A DNA stretch of 64,000 nt, from positions 14,659,601-14,723,600 of the forward strand of contig CM049319.1 in assembly GCA_026874595.1 (NCBI GenBank), given 5' to 3'. Positions 53,801-61,039 of the stretch are shown in pieces. The first letter of the stretch is position 1. The number at the start of each line of letters is the position of its first letter. This DNA comes from Sipunculus nudus (taxonomy: Eukaryota > Annelida > Sipuncula > Golfingiida > Sipunculidae). The notes under the pieces were generated by a model. That model saw only the letters and a list, made by a program, of their open reading frames with translations. It did not search any database and was not told where the DNA came from. Both the position numbers and the translations under genes were made by a program.

Positions 53801-56800
53801 GTGTATTATGCATGTTTTTGGTGCTCTTGTATGAGATGCCCTATTCACAAAGCCTTCCTTTTTGCAAAACAGTATTCCCTTTCATAGACATTACAAATTT
53901 AATATCTGATACCTCCAGAGTATTATTTTACTTTCTCCCATTAATGAATTAATCAAATTATTACCAACAGGTGTCAATCACAGGAATGTGTGTGGGTCTG
54001 GGGGAGCCTCCTACAATCAGTAACGGGTTGATGGATATAGCTCAAGACACTAAACAGGCACGCACAAAACAAGGTATGTAGTATACTCTGCTGTGATCCA
54101 CATGTGTGCATTTTAATTACATACATATATGTACTGAGTATGAATATTACTATATATAATCATTAATTAGGCCTGCAATGATACATTATATCATAATACA
54201 AAGATACTCCCTCTCATATAATTTAAGTCCAAACCAAAAATAAAATCCAGTCCTGACTATGCTATTAACCGTATGATTTAGGAATAACTGATAGCCTGTC
54301 TGAAACAGCTCCTGCCATAAAAAGTGTGTGTTGCTTCCCAAATAAATAGGATTTAATTTATTTGCAGATGATTATATTTAACATTTCACTGTGAGTACCT
54401 TGTATGGCATCACAGGAATATTATTAAATGTGGGACATCACTCTCTAGCCAAATATGGATAACATGCATGTCAGTTTATGGACATCTGATGGTTATGATA
54501 TTTTAGACAAATGCCCACAAGAGAAATGCCCACTGAACAAATGCCTATAAGACATGTGACCAAAACCGTATAAGGATACAGACACAAATTTCAGTTTAAT
54601 TTTAATGGCAACAAAAGTTACAAATGCAATATGGAATTTCAAATGAATTATAAAAAAAAACACCATAAATAAATATGAATGCAATTTAAAATTACAAATG
54701 ATTTCTGAAAAACACTGGATACAAATTTCCATTAGGTCAAAAATAGTTGAAGATTGAACAAGCATAATTTTTAAATTAAAACTATTTAGATATAGCCTCT
54801 TAGAGATTTAAAATACAAAATTTATCAAGAAAATCTGAAATTACAAATAACTATCTTAAAAACACAACATATGAAGTCTCATCACCTCCATAAATTTTTA
54901 AATATATGATGAATGATCTATATATCTCTCTTACTTTGTAACTTGATCTGCAGGTGCATTGGTCTATTGTAACAGCCTTAACATCCATATTTAAATCTGT
55001 CTGTATATAATAATGATATACTTATATTGTCAGCTGGACAGTCCGGGGGCAGTGACCAGGAGGAGATGATGTTTCACATGGATGGAGTCAGTGACGGTCT
55101 CGCCTCCGGACCACCTGCAGCAGCCCTTCATCTTCACCATCATCGACGTCATTCAGGTATTGTTTCACTGTTGCCAATTTTATGAGTGTTAGCTGTATTC
55201 ATGTTATCTCTGCTTATCATCAAGGTTTGTACTCACCGATGTAGAACTGCCAGTTGTTTTTCCAGTCAGTAAAAGTTCATGCAATCCAGTAAAACTTGCT
55301 TAGCATATTTCACAATGGAAATTGCCATGTAACAGCAGATTAAGAATAACCACAAAAACCAGGGGAGGTATTATGCTGAATTCAGCTCTCTCTTTCACAG
55401 GAAAGCCATAGGAGGGGGCCTTTGGAAGGGTCATTTACATTGTAATTTTACCCAATCATCAGTATTGAAAGCAGCACCATACCTTGCAAAGCTGATTTAA
55501 TATCGTAGAAAACACTTTATTTGGTAACATGTTGACTGAAGTGACTGGGGATGAGGATATATTGTGGCAGACATTGATGGATGTTGGTACAATAAATATT
55601 ATAAAGCACATTGTCAGTTACCAAATGCCACCCATCCCAACACTTAAATAAAAAATTAACAAGTTTTAAAGGAAAAAATTCATTCTTTATTATCATGTTT
55701 ATATTATTGTGTCATTATCACATATCGAGATTTCTATGATTATCACCCCAAAAAAATGACGGAAACTCCTTAGTGGAATAGACTGCAGGGACGCGCCTTC
55801 AAAATTCTGGTTCTGTGTCTGGGGAACACACTTAGTTCAGCTAACCAGAGGTAGATAGCACTGACCGCATTGGCCCAAGCCATCATATCAGACAGCCCTC
55901 AGGGTCTGATTAACTATGTTGTTATAGCTGCTGCCATCTGATGTCTGTCACTGGAACAAATTACTTTGTATATTAATAAGGAAAATGTCAAGCTGGGAAT
56001 CTTTAAGCAGTAAATATATGTGGACTGTTCTGTTTATGTCTTCCAGCAGGCAGAACCATGAAGGCACCAAAGAAAATAAAGTATCATGTAAGTTATTTAT
56101 ACTTTTTAACCAGGATTAATTCCATAATGAGATTTGTTGAGAAGTTGTCACAGTTAAATGTAACATGAATGTTGGGATGAGTGATGCTTGGCTGCAATTA
56201 TTGGAATGACTTATCCACTTTCTTTTGTGACTGAATTTTGCTTACAATGGTATATCAACAAAAAGCGTTGAAATAGCATCTTCATTTACTGGAAATTTTG
56301 GACTGAACCACGTAATTGTTATTACCTGAGATTGATTTGAGTAGTTTAGTAACCTAAAATTTGCAATTATTTAATATATGAGAAACAGGAATGTATACAG
56401 TATGAGATCCATGTCAGATTTAAAGTATGATCTATATACTATGCTTGTATGTGTAACTATACTGGCTCTAGATACAGCTCAAACCAATGGATTTAAACAG
56501 TTATAATACATTAATGCTACATGAATATATTCCTCAATTCTTCCTACACCAGTACCTGCATCCTGAGATCAGACTTGAATCACTCAAGTCTTAAAATACT
56601 CTGACTCAAAACTTTAGCACTCTTTTCAGCTGTATTAAAATACACATGTTGTGTCAAGTTTAACAAATTTGTTCAATATATTTTTAACAGACACAGCCGA
56701 AGATACGACAAGGTGTTGATGTGACACCATTGTCTCACATACCCGGAGCCAAAGTAGAGCAGTACCTGGGAACGTTAAATTTCTTCATCATCAGAGAAAG

Positions 56801-57972
56801 TACTTCAGTCAGAGAGGTAGGTTCTTCATTTCTTGTCATCATTTGAAATATGCCGTTTACACAGTGCTTAATCTACACCACGTGCAGTACTCATAAAACT
56901 CTTGTTTGTTTTGGCTTGGTATGCTTAGTTTGGCCAGAAAATGACCACTCTTTAGGGGTAAGAAAAGTCAGATAACCAAAAACTGAAGTGCCAAGAGAGT
57001 TTATGAGGTCAAATATAGTAATAATACATGATCATGTACACATATATTTTATAAGTATAAATGTATAGTTTTAAAATTCTGTGATATATATATTGAAGAT
57101 TGTTTTGTTACATGTAATATATGATATATCATGATTATGGCCGACATGATACATCAGTATAAAGTTGGATGCAAGAAGACATACAATTATTGATGATTGA
57201 TATGATTATCATTGGCTCTGATAAGGATTGATATAATTGCAAATTCATGAAGTATTCATGTTCTCTATTTGTTTATTTTTAAGGAGGGAGGCTTGAATGG
57301 ATTCATGCATTGCTTTATGGCTGAGGTCATGGCCATTTGCCGAGCACATGTTTTGTCTCTTGGAGGCAATGCCTTGGTATCCTTCTCACTAGTCAAGTGT
57401 GTTCTGGATGACAATTTACATAAAAACCAGGTATGTATAGATTTATTTTCCTTTTTATTGATAGCAGGTATTAAAGTGAGGCAGGGGGTTGGGTTCCACT
57501 TGAAGATTGATGTTAATTGTTATGTATTTAGTAAGGTGCAGCAACATCAATATACCATGGCCAAGTTTTTCAAGACATATTTTCTTTGAAAAAAAATTTT
57601 TTAAGTCCCTAGGAACACTTTTAGTTAATGTCAAACATTCCAAGTCACCATCTTTGCATTGCAAGGTTTATTTCATTATAGAGATTATAGAGAATGTTCC
57701 CAGTGACTTTTGATCCCTGTGCCTATTGACTTTACTTGTACCGTATGATATTACTGCAAGGCTTAAATTATCTGCTAATCCTATATTTACAGAGTCAGTG
57801 TTTGGTGAATGTGTGTGGTGATGTTGTGATGGTTCAGTATGAGACAGACCACTCACAACCAGCAACAGGTGGCAGCACCGGAAGAGGTGTACCTCCATCC
57901 CCTGTCGGAAAACGTGCCACACCGCAACACAGTCCCCACAGCAGCCCGAAAGAAAAGAAGATTGGATCCTGA
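12788..57972 (+). CDS. C2CD5: C2CD5 (C2 domain-containing protein 5), C-terminal part, 18 exons
   Basis: Eighteen exons with GT/AG borders join in a single frame: 12788-12997, 13386-13496, 14210-14299, 14750-14807, 16566-16619, 17162-17236, 17894-17956, 18756-18854, 35446-35559, 36392-36514, 36981-37061, 52904-52993, 53971-54073, 55034-55156, 56047-56087, 56691-56816, 57284-57430, 57793-57972. They give 628 codons and a TGA. Recognisable C2CD5 landmarks are the Cys-rich stretch (fragment residues 82-106), VGKGCFIQARLCR, the MEYELHNQL-NKLKVKGMN stretch, the block around IPGAKVEQYLG, and LGGNALVSF near 546-554. Known of the family: vertebrate C2CD5/CDP138 is a roughly 1000-residue Ca2+- and lipid-binding Akt2 substrate needed for insulin-stimulated GLUT4 vesicle delivery, and its C-terminal half carries YbjQ-like domains. 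The N-terminal C2 domain is upstream of the window. The introns are greatly expanded by transposons (16.6 and 15.8 kb). Identification is by recall of the family, not a database search. Confidence 0.9.
13386..13496 (+). CDS. C2CD5: C2CD5 exon with paired CXXC motifs
   Basis: It follows GATTGACAG and precedes GTGAGT. It encodes residues 71-106 with C82-X2-C85 and C103-X2-C106, separated by 17 residues. The spacing would suit one zinc ion. Zinc binding is inference. Confidence 0.88.
14210..14299 (+). CDS. C2CD5: C2CD5 exon
   Basis: It lies between TTTGCAG and GTAAGT and encodes KHSVPDVLFTTIEPPLELP then VGKGCFIQA, one of the best-conserved C2CD5 blocks as I recall it. Confidence 0.88.
14750..14807 (+). 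CDS. C2CD5: C2CD5 exon
   Basis: It lies between ATTAAAG and GTAAGT and encodes LCRPKKEAKGETNAKEISD, ending in phase 0. It is short and lysine-rich. Confidence 0.85.
15655..16110 (+). mobile_element. Degenerate SINE-like repeats in a C2CD5 intron
   Basis: 15690-15865 matches 23815-24005 (CAGGCTTAATGGGAAGGCTG, TGTGTCATTTGGAGGTTCC, GAGTGACAACAGGATATG). A second tRNA-like head follows at about 16000-16060, with GATCCTCTGTTCAGACCCTG as a B-box-like end. Confidence 0.45.
16566..16619 (+). CDS. C2CD5: C2CD5 micro-exon (18 codons)
   Basis: It lies between TTTACAG and GTTTGT and encodes NLPFMEYELHNQLLNKLK. The sequence continues the preceding exon in the order seen in vertebrate C2CD5. Confidence 0.85.
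17162..17236 (+). CDS. C2CD5: C2CD5 exon, start of first YbjQ-like segment
   Basis: It lies between TCTCTCAG and GTAAGT and encodes VKGMNMLFGLKIQVTVGERL then LVAVA. The alternating hydrophobic strand pattern is that of the YbjQ-like fold assigned to this part of the family. Confidence 0.87.
17894..17956 (+). CDS. C2CD5: C2CD5 exon
   Basis: It lies between TTCAACAG and GTGAGT and encodes TATAAYSAPLPAPANPRIVG plus Lys. The Pro/Ala linker matches the position of the ASATGVYLAALP stretch of the vertebrate protein. Confidence 0.85.
18756..18854 (+). CDS. C2CD5: C2CD5 exon before the 16.6-kb intron
   Basis: It lies between TTTGCCAG and GTGAGT and encodes a helical segment with HEMQRKISDAVMRNKDVHGL. 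The intron after it contains a whole antisense ankyrin gene. Confidence 0.87.
18855..21545 (+). other. Left part of the 16.6-kb C2CD5 intron
   Basis: AT-rich intron with a short CA run at 19886 and the TA microsatellite. At 20889-20945 ACAGCAAAACCTGACCAAAT and ATGGCCACCTAGG resemble a dispersed repeat start, but no partner end was found. The ankyrin gene's 3' UTR must begin at 21545 and run leftward. Confidence 0.55.
20792..20882. repeat. (TA)n microsatellite
   Basis: About 90 bases of nearly pure TA repeat in the C2CD5 intron, just downstream of the 3' end of the nested ankyrin gene. Confidence 0.97.
21546..22796 (-). CDS. Ankyrin gene terminal exon with NQSG repeats
   Basis: It begins after CATTGCAG with AGKCAEFYAANHPTELVFLK and ends at TAA 21548-21546. 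About 230 residues are degenerate 10-residue units centred on NQSG. The block at 22307-22486 is three 60-bp copies in tandem. The stop codon region reads AAAAAATAAAG, so an AATAAA motif overlaps the stop. Confidence 0.85.
   Translation of the reverse strand, partial: AGKCAEFYAANHPTELVFLKRRPPGAKGPPGSQAEELNDWDDDDDDLNIYSGATGAAIAAGAYGGRNSGNTGGRSGSAKNKHDNQSGTNSTLGEGNQSVAGIGGSNQSGKVSAGSNQSGAGIGGSNQSGKVSAGSNQSGAGIGGSNQSGKVSAGSNQSGAGIGGSNQSGAGTGGSNQSGAGINGSNQSGASGNRGDQSHGGTSVNGQSEGGTSGSNQSGAGFDGSNQSDAGVTGSKQSGARVAGNNQSGTNGHGNSSHGNNKSGGGNYGGNQSGASDRVGSQSGAGVQGGAGNLNQSDNGGHGGGQTGNTGAGRNNKSTAGGAGVGGAAGQNKQGRGSNQKETAGDAQRRAQGGKGKQDAPNWDNMEYDRDKKKWEFKKGRGNFQKIKDHDFEWSEEHKARMKMSVFDRLMGGKKK
21546..28858 (-). 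CDS. Ankyrin-repeat protein with NQSG-repeat tail, nested antisense in a C2CD5 intron
   Basis: Five coding exons on the minus strand: 28858-28748, 25042-24944, 24270-24172, 23490-23389 and 22796-21546. All junctions are GT/AG and phase 0, giving 553 codons. Residues 1-137 form four ankyrin repeats, about one per exon (37, 33, 33 and 34 codons), with typical GQTPLQLAATKGYMDIVKLF and GMTALHYASKAGHAEICQHL cores. Residues from about 138 hold a segment with six consecutive Asp, then roughly 230 residues of Gly/Asn/Gln/Ser repeats built on NQSG. The end is charged (MEYDRDKKKWEFKKGRGNF, then EEHKARMKMSVFDRLMGGKKK). Ankyrin repeats bind proteins, and the partner is unknown. The tail is probably disordered. 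I do not recognise the orthologue. The gene lies wholly within C2CD5 intron 18855-35445, in the opposite direction. Confidence 0.85.
22307..22486. repeat. 60-bp coding tandem repeat, three copies
   Basis: Three 60-base copies in tandem on the plus strand containing CCCCTGATTGGTTGCTTCC and AAACTTTGCCTGATTGATTG. On the minus strand each encodes 20 residues (GIGGSNQSGKVSAGSNQSGA) of the ankyrin protein. Confidence 0.93.
23389..23490 (-). CDS. Ankyrin gene exon 4
   Basis: 34 codons between ATTACAG and GTAAAT. It encodes the most canonical repeat, with TALHYASKAGHAEICQHLL and a GAD turn. Confidence 0.88.
23740..24025 (+). mobile_element. Degenerate SINE-like repeat
   Basis: The B-box-like GAGTTCAAATCTCA at 23780 is followed by CAGGCTTAATGGG and GTGTCTTTGGGGGTGCCTC and ends GGGTGACACCAGGATAG. 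The region at 15690-15865 matches in the same order, which identifies it as a repeated family. It lies in an ankyrin-gene intron. Confidence 0.5.
24172..24270 (-). CDS. Ankyrin gene exon 3
   Basis: Exactly 33 codons between TATTTTCAG and GTAAGG. It encodes one ankyrin repeat with the TPLQLAA helix start and GYMDIVKLF second helix. Confidence 0.87.
24650..24680. repeat. (ATA)n microsatellite
   Basis: About ten ATA/ATG units in an ankyrin-gene intron, preceded at 24601 by a short G run. Confidence 0.85.
24944..25042 (-). CDS. Ankyrin gene exon 2
   Basis: Exactly 33 codons between TTTTCCAG and GTAAGA. It encodes HKNMAIHLSAYYGHRDVVEE and LIKAGAELNAGNM, one ankyrin repeat. Confidence 0.87.
25660..28280 (+). 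mobile_element. Complete 2.6-kb Helentron-like element B (AGCTCAG family)
   Basis: It starts after TTTTT with AGCTCAGCTGACTATAAGTC, then the GTCCGTC run 25707-25748. It carries two ~690-bp internal units (around 25810 and 26500) and a unique AT-rich part. It ends CAGCTGAGCGTCGTGACCCA...CTTG at 28280 before TTTT. The terminal palindrome has decayed (GACCCATAGGTC). It has no coding capacity. It sits in the intron between ankyrin exons 1 and 2. Confidence 0.82.
28748..28858 (-). CDS. Ankyrin gene, first coding exon
   Basis: The ATG at 28858-28856 is preceded by a CGCAACC context. The exon encodes MTVEDTEKDFRIAANDGQLD, then a repeat ending NINTINE, and precedes GTGAGA. An acceptor-like TTTCAG at about 28883 suggests a 5' UTR intron directly upstream. 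Confidence 0.85.
29210..29510. repeat. Degenerate AT-rich tandem region
   Basis: Recurring AATATTCCCT and ATATGGATT words at irregular spacing suggest an old minisatellite in the 5' flank/intron of the ankyrin gene. Confidence 0.4.
30423..30480 (-). other. Possible 5' UTR exon end of the ankyrin gene
   Basis: On the minus strand, CTAAACCAG is followed by GTGAGTGG at 30422/30421, a strong donor. It lies upstream of an acceptor-like TTTCAG at about 28883 that precedes the ATG by 24 bases. This would make a non-coding first exon ending near 30422. Its 5' end is unknown, and a transcript would be needed to confirm it. Confidence 0.4.
31186..32322. mobile_element. Possible element bounded by GGCTGAGG inverted repeats
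   Basis: Left: five words of AAAATGGCTGAGGT type (31190-31260). Right: the inverted words CAGCCATTTTAACC...CCTCAGCC (32250-32315). The arms match imperfectly over about 80 bases, enclosing 1 kb of AT-rich sequence without a convincing gene. No target duplication was found, so its status as a transposon is uncertain. Confidence 0.45.
32557..32574. repeat. Poly-G tract
   Basis: A run of about 18 G interrupted once by T near its start, in the long C2CD5 intron. Confidence 0.9.
33165..33355. repeat. ~105-bp tandem duplication
   Basis: ATGTTCTTGAAGCTAGTAATGTTGG...CCAGAAAATTTAGGTC at 33178-33243 recurs with substitutions at 33279-33343. Confidence 0.7.
33975..34648. mobile_element. 674-bp MITE with perfect 68-bp inverted repeats
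   Basis: 33975-34042 and 34581-34648 are exact inverted copies starting TGGGGCTGTCCCACTTAGGC, flanked by TA. The interior is built of GTCGCC, GGCGAC and TTGTCGTAGG words in both orientations, so a single strand could fold along its whole length. The superfamily is uncertain. The frames at 33989-34333 and 34174-34677 arise from this repetition. Confidence 0.9.
35446..35559 (+). CDS. C2CD5: C2CD5 exon, acidic/serine segment
   Basis: It lies between CTGTACAG and GTAAGT. It encodes a Gly/Ser/acidic stretch (SPRGGGGTDESEEDLSDLEL) followed by GNKDTFLLE. Vertebrate C2CD5 has a Ser-rich region at this position. Confidence 0.87.
36392..36514 (+). CDS. C2CD5: C2CD5 exon
   Basis: It lies between TTTTACAG and GTAAAT and encodes VDDLEDAEIVSVLLDPPYPDG then MCNTQTMPGVASLVRNLQ. 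The CNTEIMPGI-like block is a C2CD5 landmark. Confidence 0.87.
36981..37061 (+). CDS. C2CD5: C2CD5 exon before the 15.8-kb intron
   Basis: It lies between TGCTATCAG and GTGAGT and encodes MFTRVWRGQLTHSSSRFFSA then KIDNLLK. The following intron is almost wholly nested transposons. Confidence 0.86.
37616..39876 (+). mobile_element. Helentron-like element of the ATGCCCCCGCC family
   Basis: 5' hairpin 37616-37644 (ATGCCCC/GGGGCAT and GCCAC/GTGGC stems, loop AAA). ATGCCCCCGCC recurs inverted at 39843-39853, followed by hairpin GTGTCG-TTC-CGACAC (39856-39870) and CTAG ending at 39876 before TT. Between them is a short TCCGTCCTTCCGTC segment and a 179-bp tandem array. No transposase is present. Confidence 0.85.
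37690..39790. repeat. 179-bp satellite-like tandem array
   Basis: Equivalent points at 37819, 37998, 38177 and 38356 are exactly 179 bases apart. About twelve units in all, each with GACTTTTTTTCGCAATGCCT and CAGATCGAGTTC. Central units are almost identical, while units beyond about 39,200 are diverged and of variable length. Confidence 0.92.
40480..42040. repeat. ~340-bp tandem units of element C, left block
   Basis: Units begin near 40488, 40803, 41142, 41388 and 41725; one is about 100 bases short. Each has AGGGCACAAATCGTAACC, GGTCCATGAAAAATCTCC, and usually GGTGGTGCCACC or GGTGGCGCCACC near its end. Confidence 0.88.
46494..46515. repeat. Poly-C tract in element E
   Basis: About 21 C. Similar runs lie at 46204-46224 and 47043-47063, all within element E, and at 432, 5895 and 8121 at one homologous position in A1, A2 and A3 with lengths 16, 11 and 27. 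Confidence 0.9.
47625..47692. repeat. CT-rich microsatellite
   Basis: Pyrimidine-only stretch of CTCTTT and CTCTCT words in element E. The minus-strand frame over it is purely repeat. Confidence 0.93.
47975..49336. mobile_element. 1.36-kb non-autonomous DNA transposon with TA duplication
   Basis: The terminal inverted repeat CTGTAGATTCAG is exact at both ends, flanked by TA. Subterminal parts also match imperfectly as CGTGG...GAATTCGTGGA against TCCACGAAAACCACGAAAAT. The interior is notably more GC-rich than the surroundings and has no recognisable transposase. TA duplication suggests a Tc1/mariner-like mobiliser (inference). Confidence 0.75.
50613..52140. repeat. ~340-bp tandem units of element C, right block
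   Basis: The array resumes after nested element D with units near 50638, 50990, 51300 and 52047, progressively more diverged than the left block. Confidence 0.85.
51544..51942. mobile_element. 399-bp hAT-like MITE with 8-bp target duplication
   Basis: The ends TAGGGCTGAAA and TTTCAGCCCTA are inverted copies, flanked by ATTCTTTG on both sides (51536-51543 and 51943-51950). The other units of element C carry the single target GATTCTTTGCATG. Near both ends are palindromic ACTCGAGTACTCGAGTCC-type stretches. An 8-bp duplication and TAGGG-type ends are hAT hallmarks. No transposase is present. Confidence 0.9.
52904..52993 (+). CDS. C2CD5: C2CD5 exon with CXLCH
   Basis: It lies between TATATTTCAG and GTAACC and encodes SMLFKLRGMAPCALCHIDFD then VGLKDEDQVQ. 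The PC-X-LCH motif followed by an acidic stretch is shared with vertebrate C2CD5. Confidence 0.88.
53321..53832 (+). mobile_element. Degraded Helentron-like element of the ATATGCCC family
   Basis: After TTTTT it starts ATATGCCCGTCATATGATGG, a hairpin-forming head followed by CATCCATCTGTCCGTT. The body has diverged ~170-bp units containing GGATCTTCATGAAACTTGC, GGATTTTCATGAAACTCAT and GACCAA(C/T)AGA. A possible CTCTTG end lies near 53832; the 3' hairpin is not clear. Confidence 0.55.
53971..54073 (+). CDS. C2CD5: C2CD5 exon
   Basis: It lies between ACCAACAG and GTATGT and encodes VSITGMCVGLGEPPTISNGL then MDIAQDTKQARTKQ. It ends one base into a codon. Confidence 0.85.
55034..55156 (+). CDS. 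C2CD5: C2CD5 exon, His-rich end
   Basis: It lies between TTGTCAG and GTATTG and encodes GQSGGSDQEEMMFHMDGVSD, then a segment ending in a His/Arg cluster (HLHHHRRH). This part is poorly conserved in the family and probably disordered. Confidence 0.83.
56047..56087 (+). CDS. C2CD5: C2CD5 short exon with tandem acceptor
   Basis: The acceptor is CAGCAG, so the exon may begin at 56047 or 56050, adding or dropping one codon in frame. It encodes AGRTMKAPKKIKYH and precedes GTAAGT. Confidence 0.8.
56691..56816 (+). CDS. C2CD5: C2CD5 exon, conserved IPGAK block
   Basis: It lies between TTTTAACAG and GTAGGT and encodes VTPLSHIPGAKVEQYLGTLN then FFIIRESTSVRE, the most recognisable part of C2CD5. Confidence 0.92.
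57284..57430 (+). CDS. C2CD5: C2CD5 exon, second YbjQ-like segment
   Basis: It lies between TTTTTAAG and GTATGT and encodes EGGLNGFMHCFMAEVMAICR, then AHVLSLGGNALVSF. The G-X-NA-hydrophobic turn resembles the YbjQ-family signature. Confidence 0.92.
57793..57972 (+). CDS. C2CD5: C2CD5 last coding exon
   Basis: It follows TATTTACAG. It encodes SQCLVNVCGDVVMVQYE, then a low-complexity Ser/Pro/His/Lys tail ending KEKKIGS and TGA at 57970-57972. The 3' UTR starts at 57973. Its end is not certain. Confidence 0.9.
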   Translation, partial: SQCLVNVCGDVVMVQYETDHSQPATGGSTGRGVPPSPVGKRATPQHSPHSSPKEKKIGS

Positions 57973-60900
57973 AATATGGGGACTATTGTACTATATTTTT
58001 TTACTTATATGCCAACCATTATTACTGATATATATATCTTCATGTCAGAACAACTAAGGCTGTGCCATTACACTATTACTGTAAACTAGTCCATTGGTAA
58101 AGGTGTAGTATTGTGATTTTTTGCTAAAACTTTTTACACACACACATGCATGTATCTCAGATGTATTTATTTTCTCTTTGAGAATGATTTTATTTGTACA
58201 AAATAAGGGCTACACATGGAATAATGTCACATTTTATTGAGAAAGAGCATCAAAATGTAAATATGGTAAATAATGCTCTTCACTGCTCTTCAGGCATTGT
58301 TTGCACAGTATCATCAGCGACATTATGTTTACCTGAGTGCTGACAGTTTAATATCATAGGGATTGAAACATTAGTATGCCTACTTAATTTTCACAGTTAT
58401 ATTCATTCCATATACAACCCCTATTTTTCTACCCATATACACCTCCTCTATAAGATAAAAAATTTGTTTATGATATGGTGACACGAGTGTGAAAAAGGCA
58501 TTCTGGGAAAAAAATGCTAAACTACGTCTTTACCAGTCCATTGACTTATTATTTGTTACTTATGTTAAATTATTTTAATCAACAGAAAATATATAAATAA
58601 CAAATTAATATATCATGACGACTTGCGCTTATTTTATGTAGATGAATGTGTATCTCCAAGCCCAAGTATTCTGCTTGCTTAGTTTTAGTTTAGGCTGGTA
58701 GGTATATGGCGCCATCTGGTGTACTCCAAACAAACTAATTAGCAGACTGCCACTGATACCTGCATGAAACGCATTGGGTCTGTGTTTTATATTGTGAAGT
58801 CTTAACCAGTGGTTCACTGCTTATGGCTGGGCTATCACATATGGAGCATTTTGTTAGTCATAATTTTGTTGTTCAAAATATACCATGGGTTCTTTTAATG
58901 ACTAAAGTCATGACTTGTGTAGATGTGTATAACAACCATGACTCACTTATGTACAAAAAAATTTATATGTCTCAGGCCTTGTAAAATATTATCAGTGGTT
59001 TCGATAGTCGAAACAGATTTCTTTAAATATATGATGGGGGCAGCAGTTCCTGTTCAACCTATATTATCACTTAGGAGAGGACATACCTGTGCCAAGACAA
59101 AACAACCCTACTAGACTATACCCTTATCAAGATCAAGTTTGCCAGAATTAGAAGTAGGTTTCATAAAAACTGGTTATGTATGTTTGTGTAATTCTGCTAA
59201 CAGATAAACAAGAAAACTTTGGTGAAAACATTATTCCTTGGAAGAAGTAACTTAGAGCATAAGTGTTCTTAGCATAATAGCTGTTACCAATTGAGAAATG
59301 GGTAAAAACGATTCTCCTGATTCACTGACTTGTTTCAGTTGTACTTGATAATTTTGTTTCACCAAGTTGCTCATGGTTTAATTTTTTCAGAGGTCATTGT
59401 TGTGTTATGTCTCATGTATGAAAATTAAATAATTGATGAAAAGTTTGAGTTAACCTTCAGTTTTTCATATGAAATGTGTCTCCACATGTTTATTATATTT
59501 GGGAGGTCTCAAATATATGATCAGTTTGTGCATATAACTTAATGTTAGTTACATTTGTGGTGAAAGTTGTTAAGAATCATGTTTTCAAAGTATTTGTTAT
59601 TGGTATTTCGAGAAGAAGGGATGACCAAGTCTTATGAAGCAGCGTAACAGTGCTGATGTGTTTAAATACTTTCAGCAAGAGCCACCCCGGGAAGGGTTGA
59701 GGGGATTAAGTGTGTAACCAAGAGAAAAATACTGCATCAAAGCAAATAGATTTTCTTTGTATATGTGTACTATTTCTGCTAACAAATACGTTTTTGCAGA
59801 CCATAATGGTTACATAAACAAACAGTTGCATGTACAAAGACACATCTTTGCAGGTGTAGCAATGTCTAATATTTAAAACCAGTGTGCAAATATGTGCAGA
59901 TTTACATGAAAATCTCTTCTAACCCTTGGGTTTGCAGTAGTGCAGCAGGTACCTAGGTTTAAATGAGAGCCAAAAGGTATGGTGCTGAAAAGGTTCTTTG
60001 TGGCCCCAGATGCTTGTAAAAAAAAAAGATTCCTTGTGCAGTATTGGCATGCTGCAAGAGGGCTATGAGTGCATGGGGTTGACTAGTTATTAAAGTAGTA
60101 TATTGTAAGAAGTTAGGTACTTTCTTTTGAAAATCTTGGTGGCCATATGAGAGATAGGCAACAGGTTTGTACAAGGTACATAGAAATATATCTTGTAGAA
60201 TGGAAGATACTGATACTTTATTTGTCAAAGTTGTTGCCAGAATCAAATTATAAGGGTGGTGCATGGTTTTGTAAAAAATCAAAATAGACTTGGTCTTGAC
60301 TGCTATACATACATTTTCATGTTATTGTGTACAGGTACCACTGATGTTCAAAATGAGAGCCAGTATTTATTGTGATCTCATGTTTATAATTGTCATATTT
60401 ATGTTATATTATTTGATGTATTTTATGTATTTGTACATTATTCAGGGTTCCAACATGCTTAAAATCCTTGAATGTTTTAAATGTTTTTTCAAGCCCTTGA
60501 AATTATTAGTACATGTTATTTTACTAATTTGGATTATTTCCCTTCAAAATGATTTAAGTGGTACACAAAGAGGAGCTGGGCATGTTTAAATGAAAAAGGA
60601 TCTTATTATTGATGTAAACTAATTTGGTATATGAAAATTGTGAAGTAGTAAAAAAAAAGAAAAAAAATAGGTCAGTCAGACAGCAGAAGGGATGGTAAAG
60701 GTGTCTGAGCAAAATTGGCCTTGAAAATCCAAATTTCTTTCTTTTAAAACAGAAAAGACATTGAAAATTGAGATTAAAGAAAATATTAGAGAAGTTATTT
60801 ATCACATTTGTCTGGTCACCAAATGTGACTTGGCAGTATGAAACAGCTTTATAAAGATGTACCTTTCAGAACTTAGACAGTAAAGTGAAGCAGGATTTGG

Positions 60901-61039
60901 CATGCATGACCACTGTTTATTGTGTTATTGTAACTGCCCATATTTTCCAAGCTTGTAGACCCAGGGGCTAGGTCATGCAGACATTCAGAATCGGGTGCTT
61001 ACAGTGTTTATATGGTTATAAAACTACAGAAAAGTTTAC

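Larger units (their letters stand above)
52994..57792 (+). other. C2CD5 introns between the last six coding exons
   Basis: Introns of about 360 to 980 bases. The first holds the degraded element at 53321-53832. The rest shows nothing recognisable. Confidence 0.65.
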
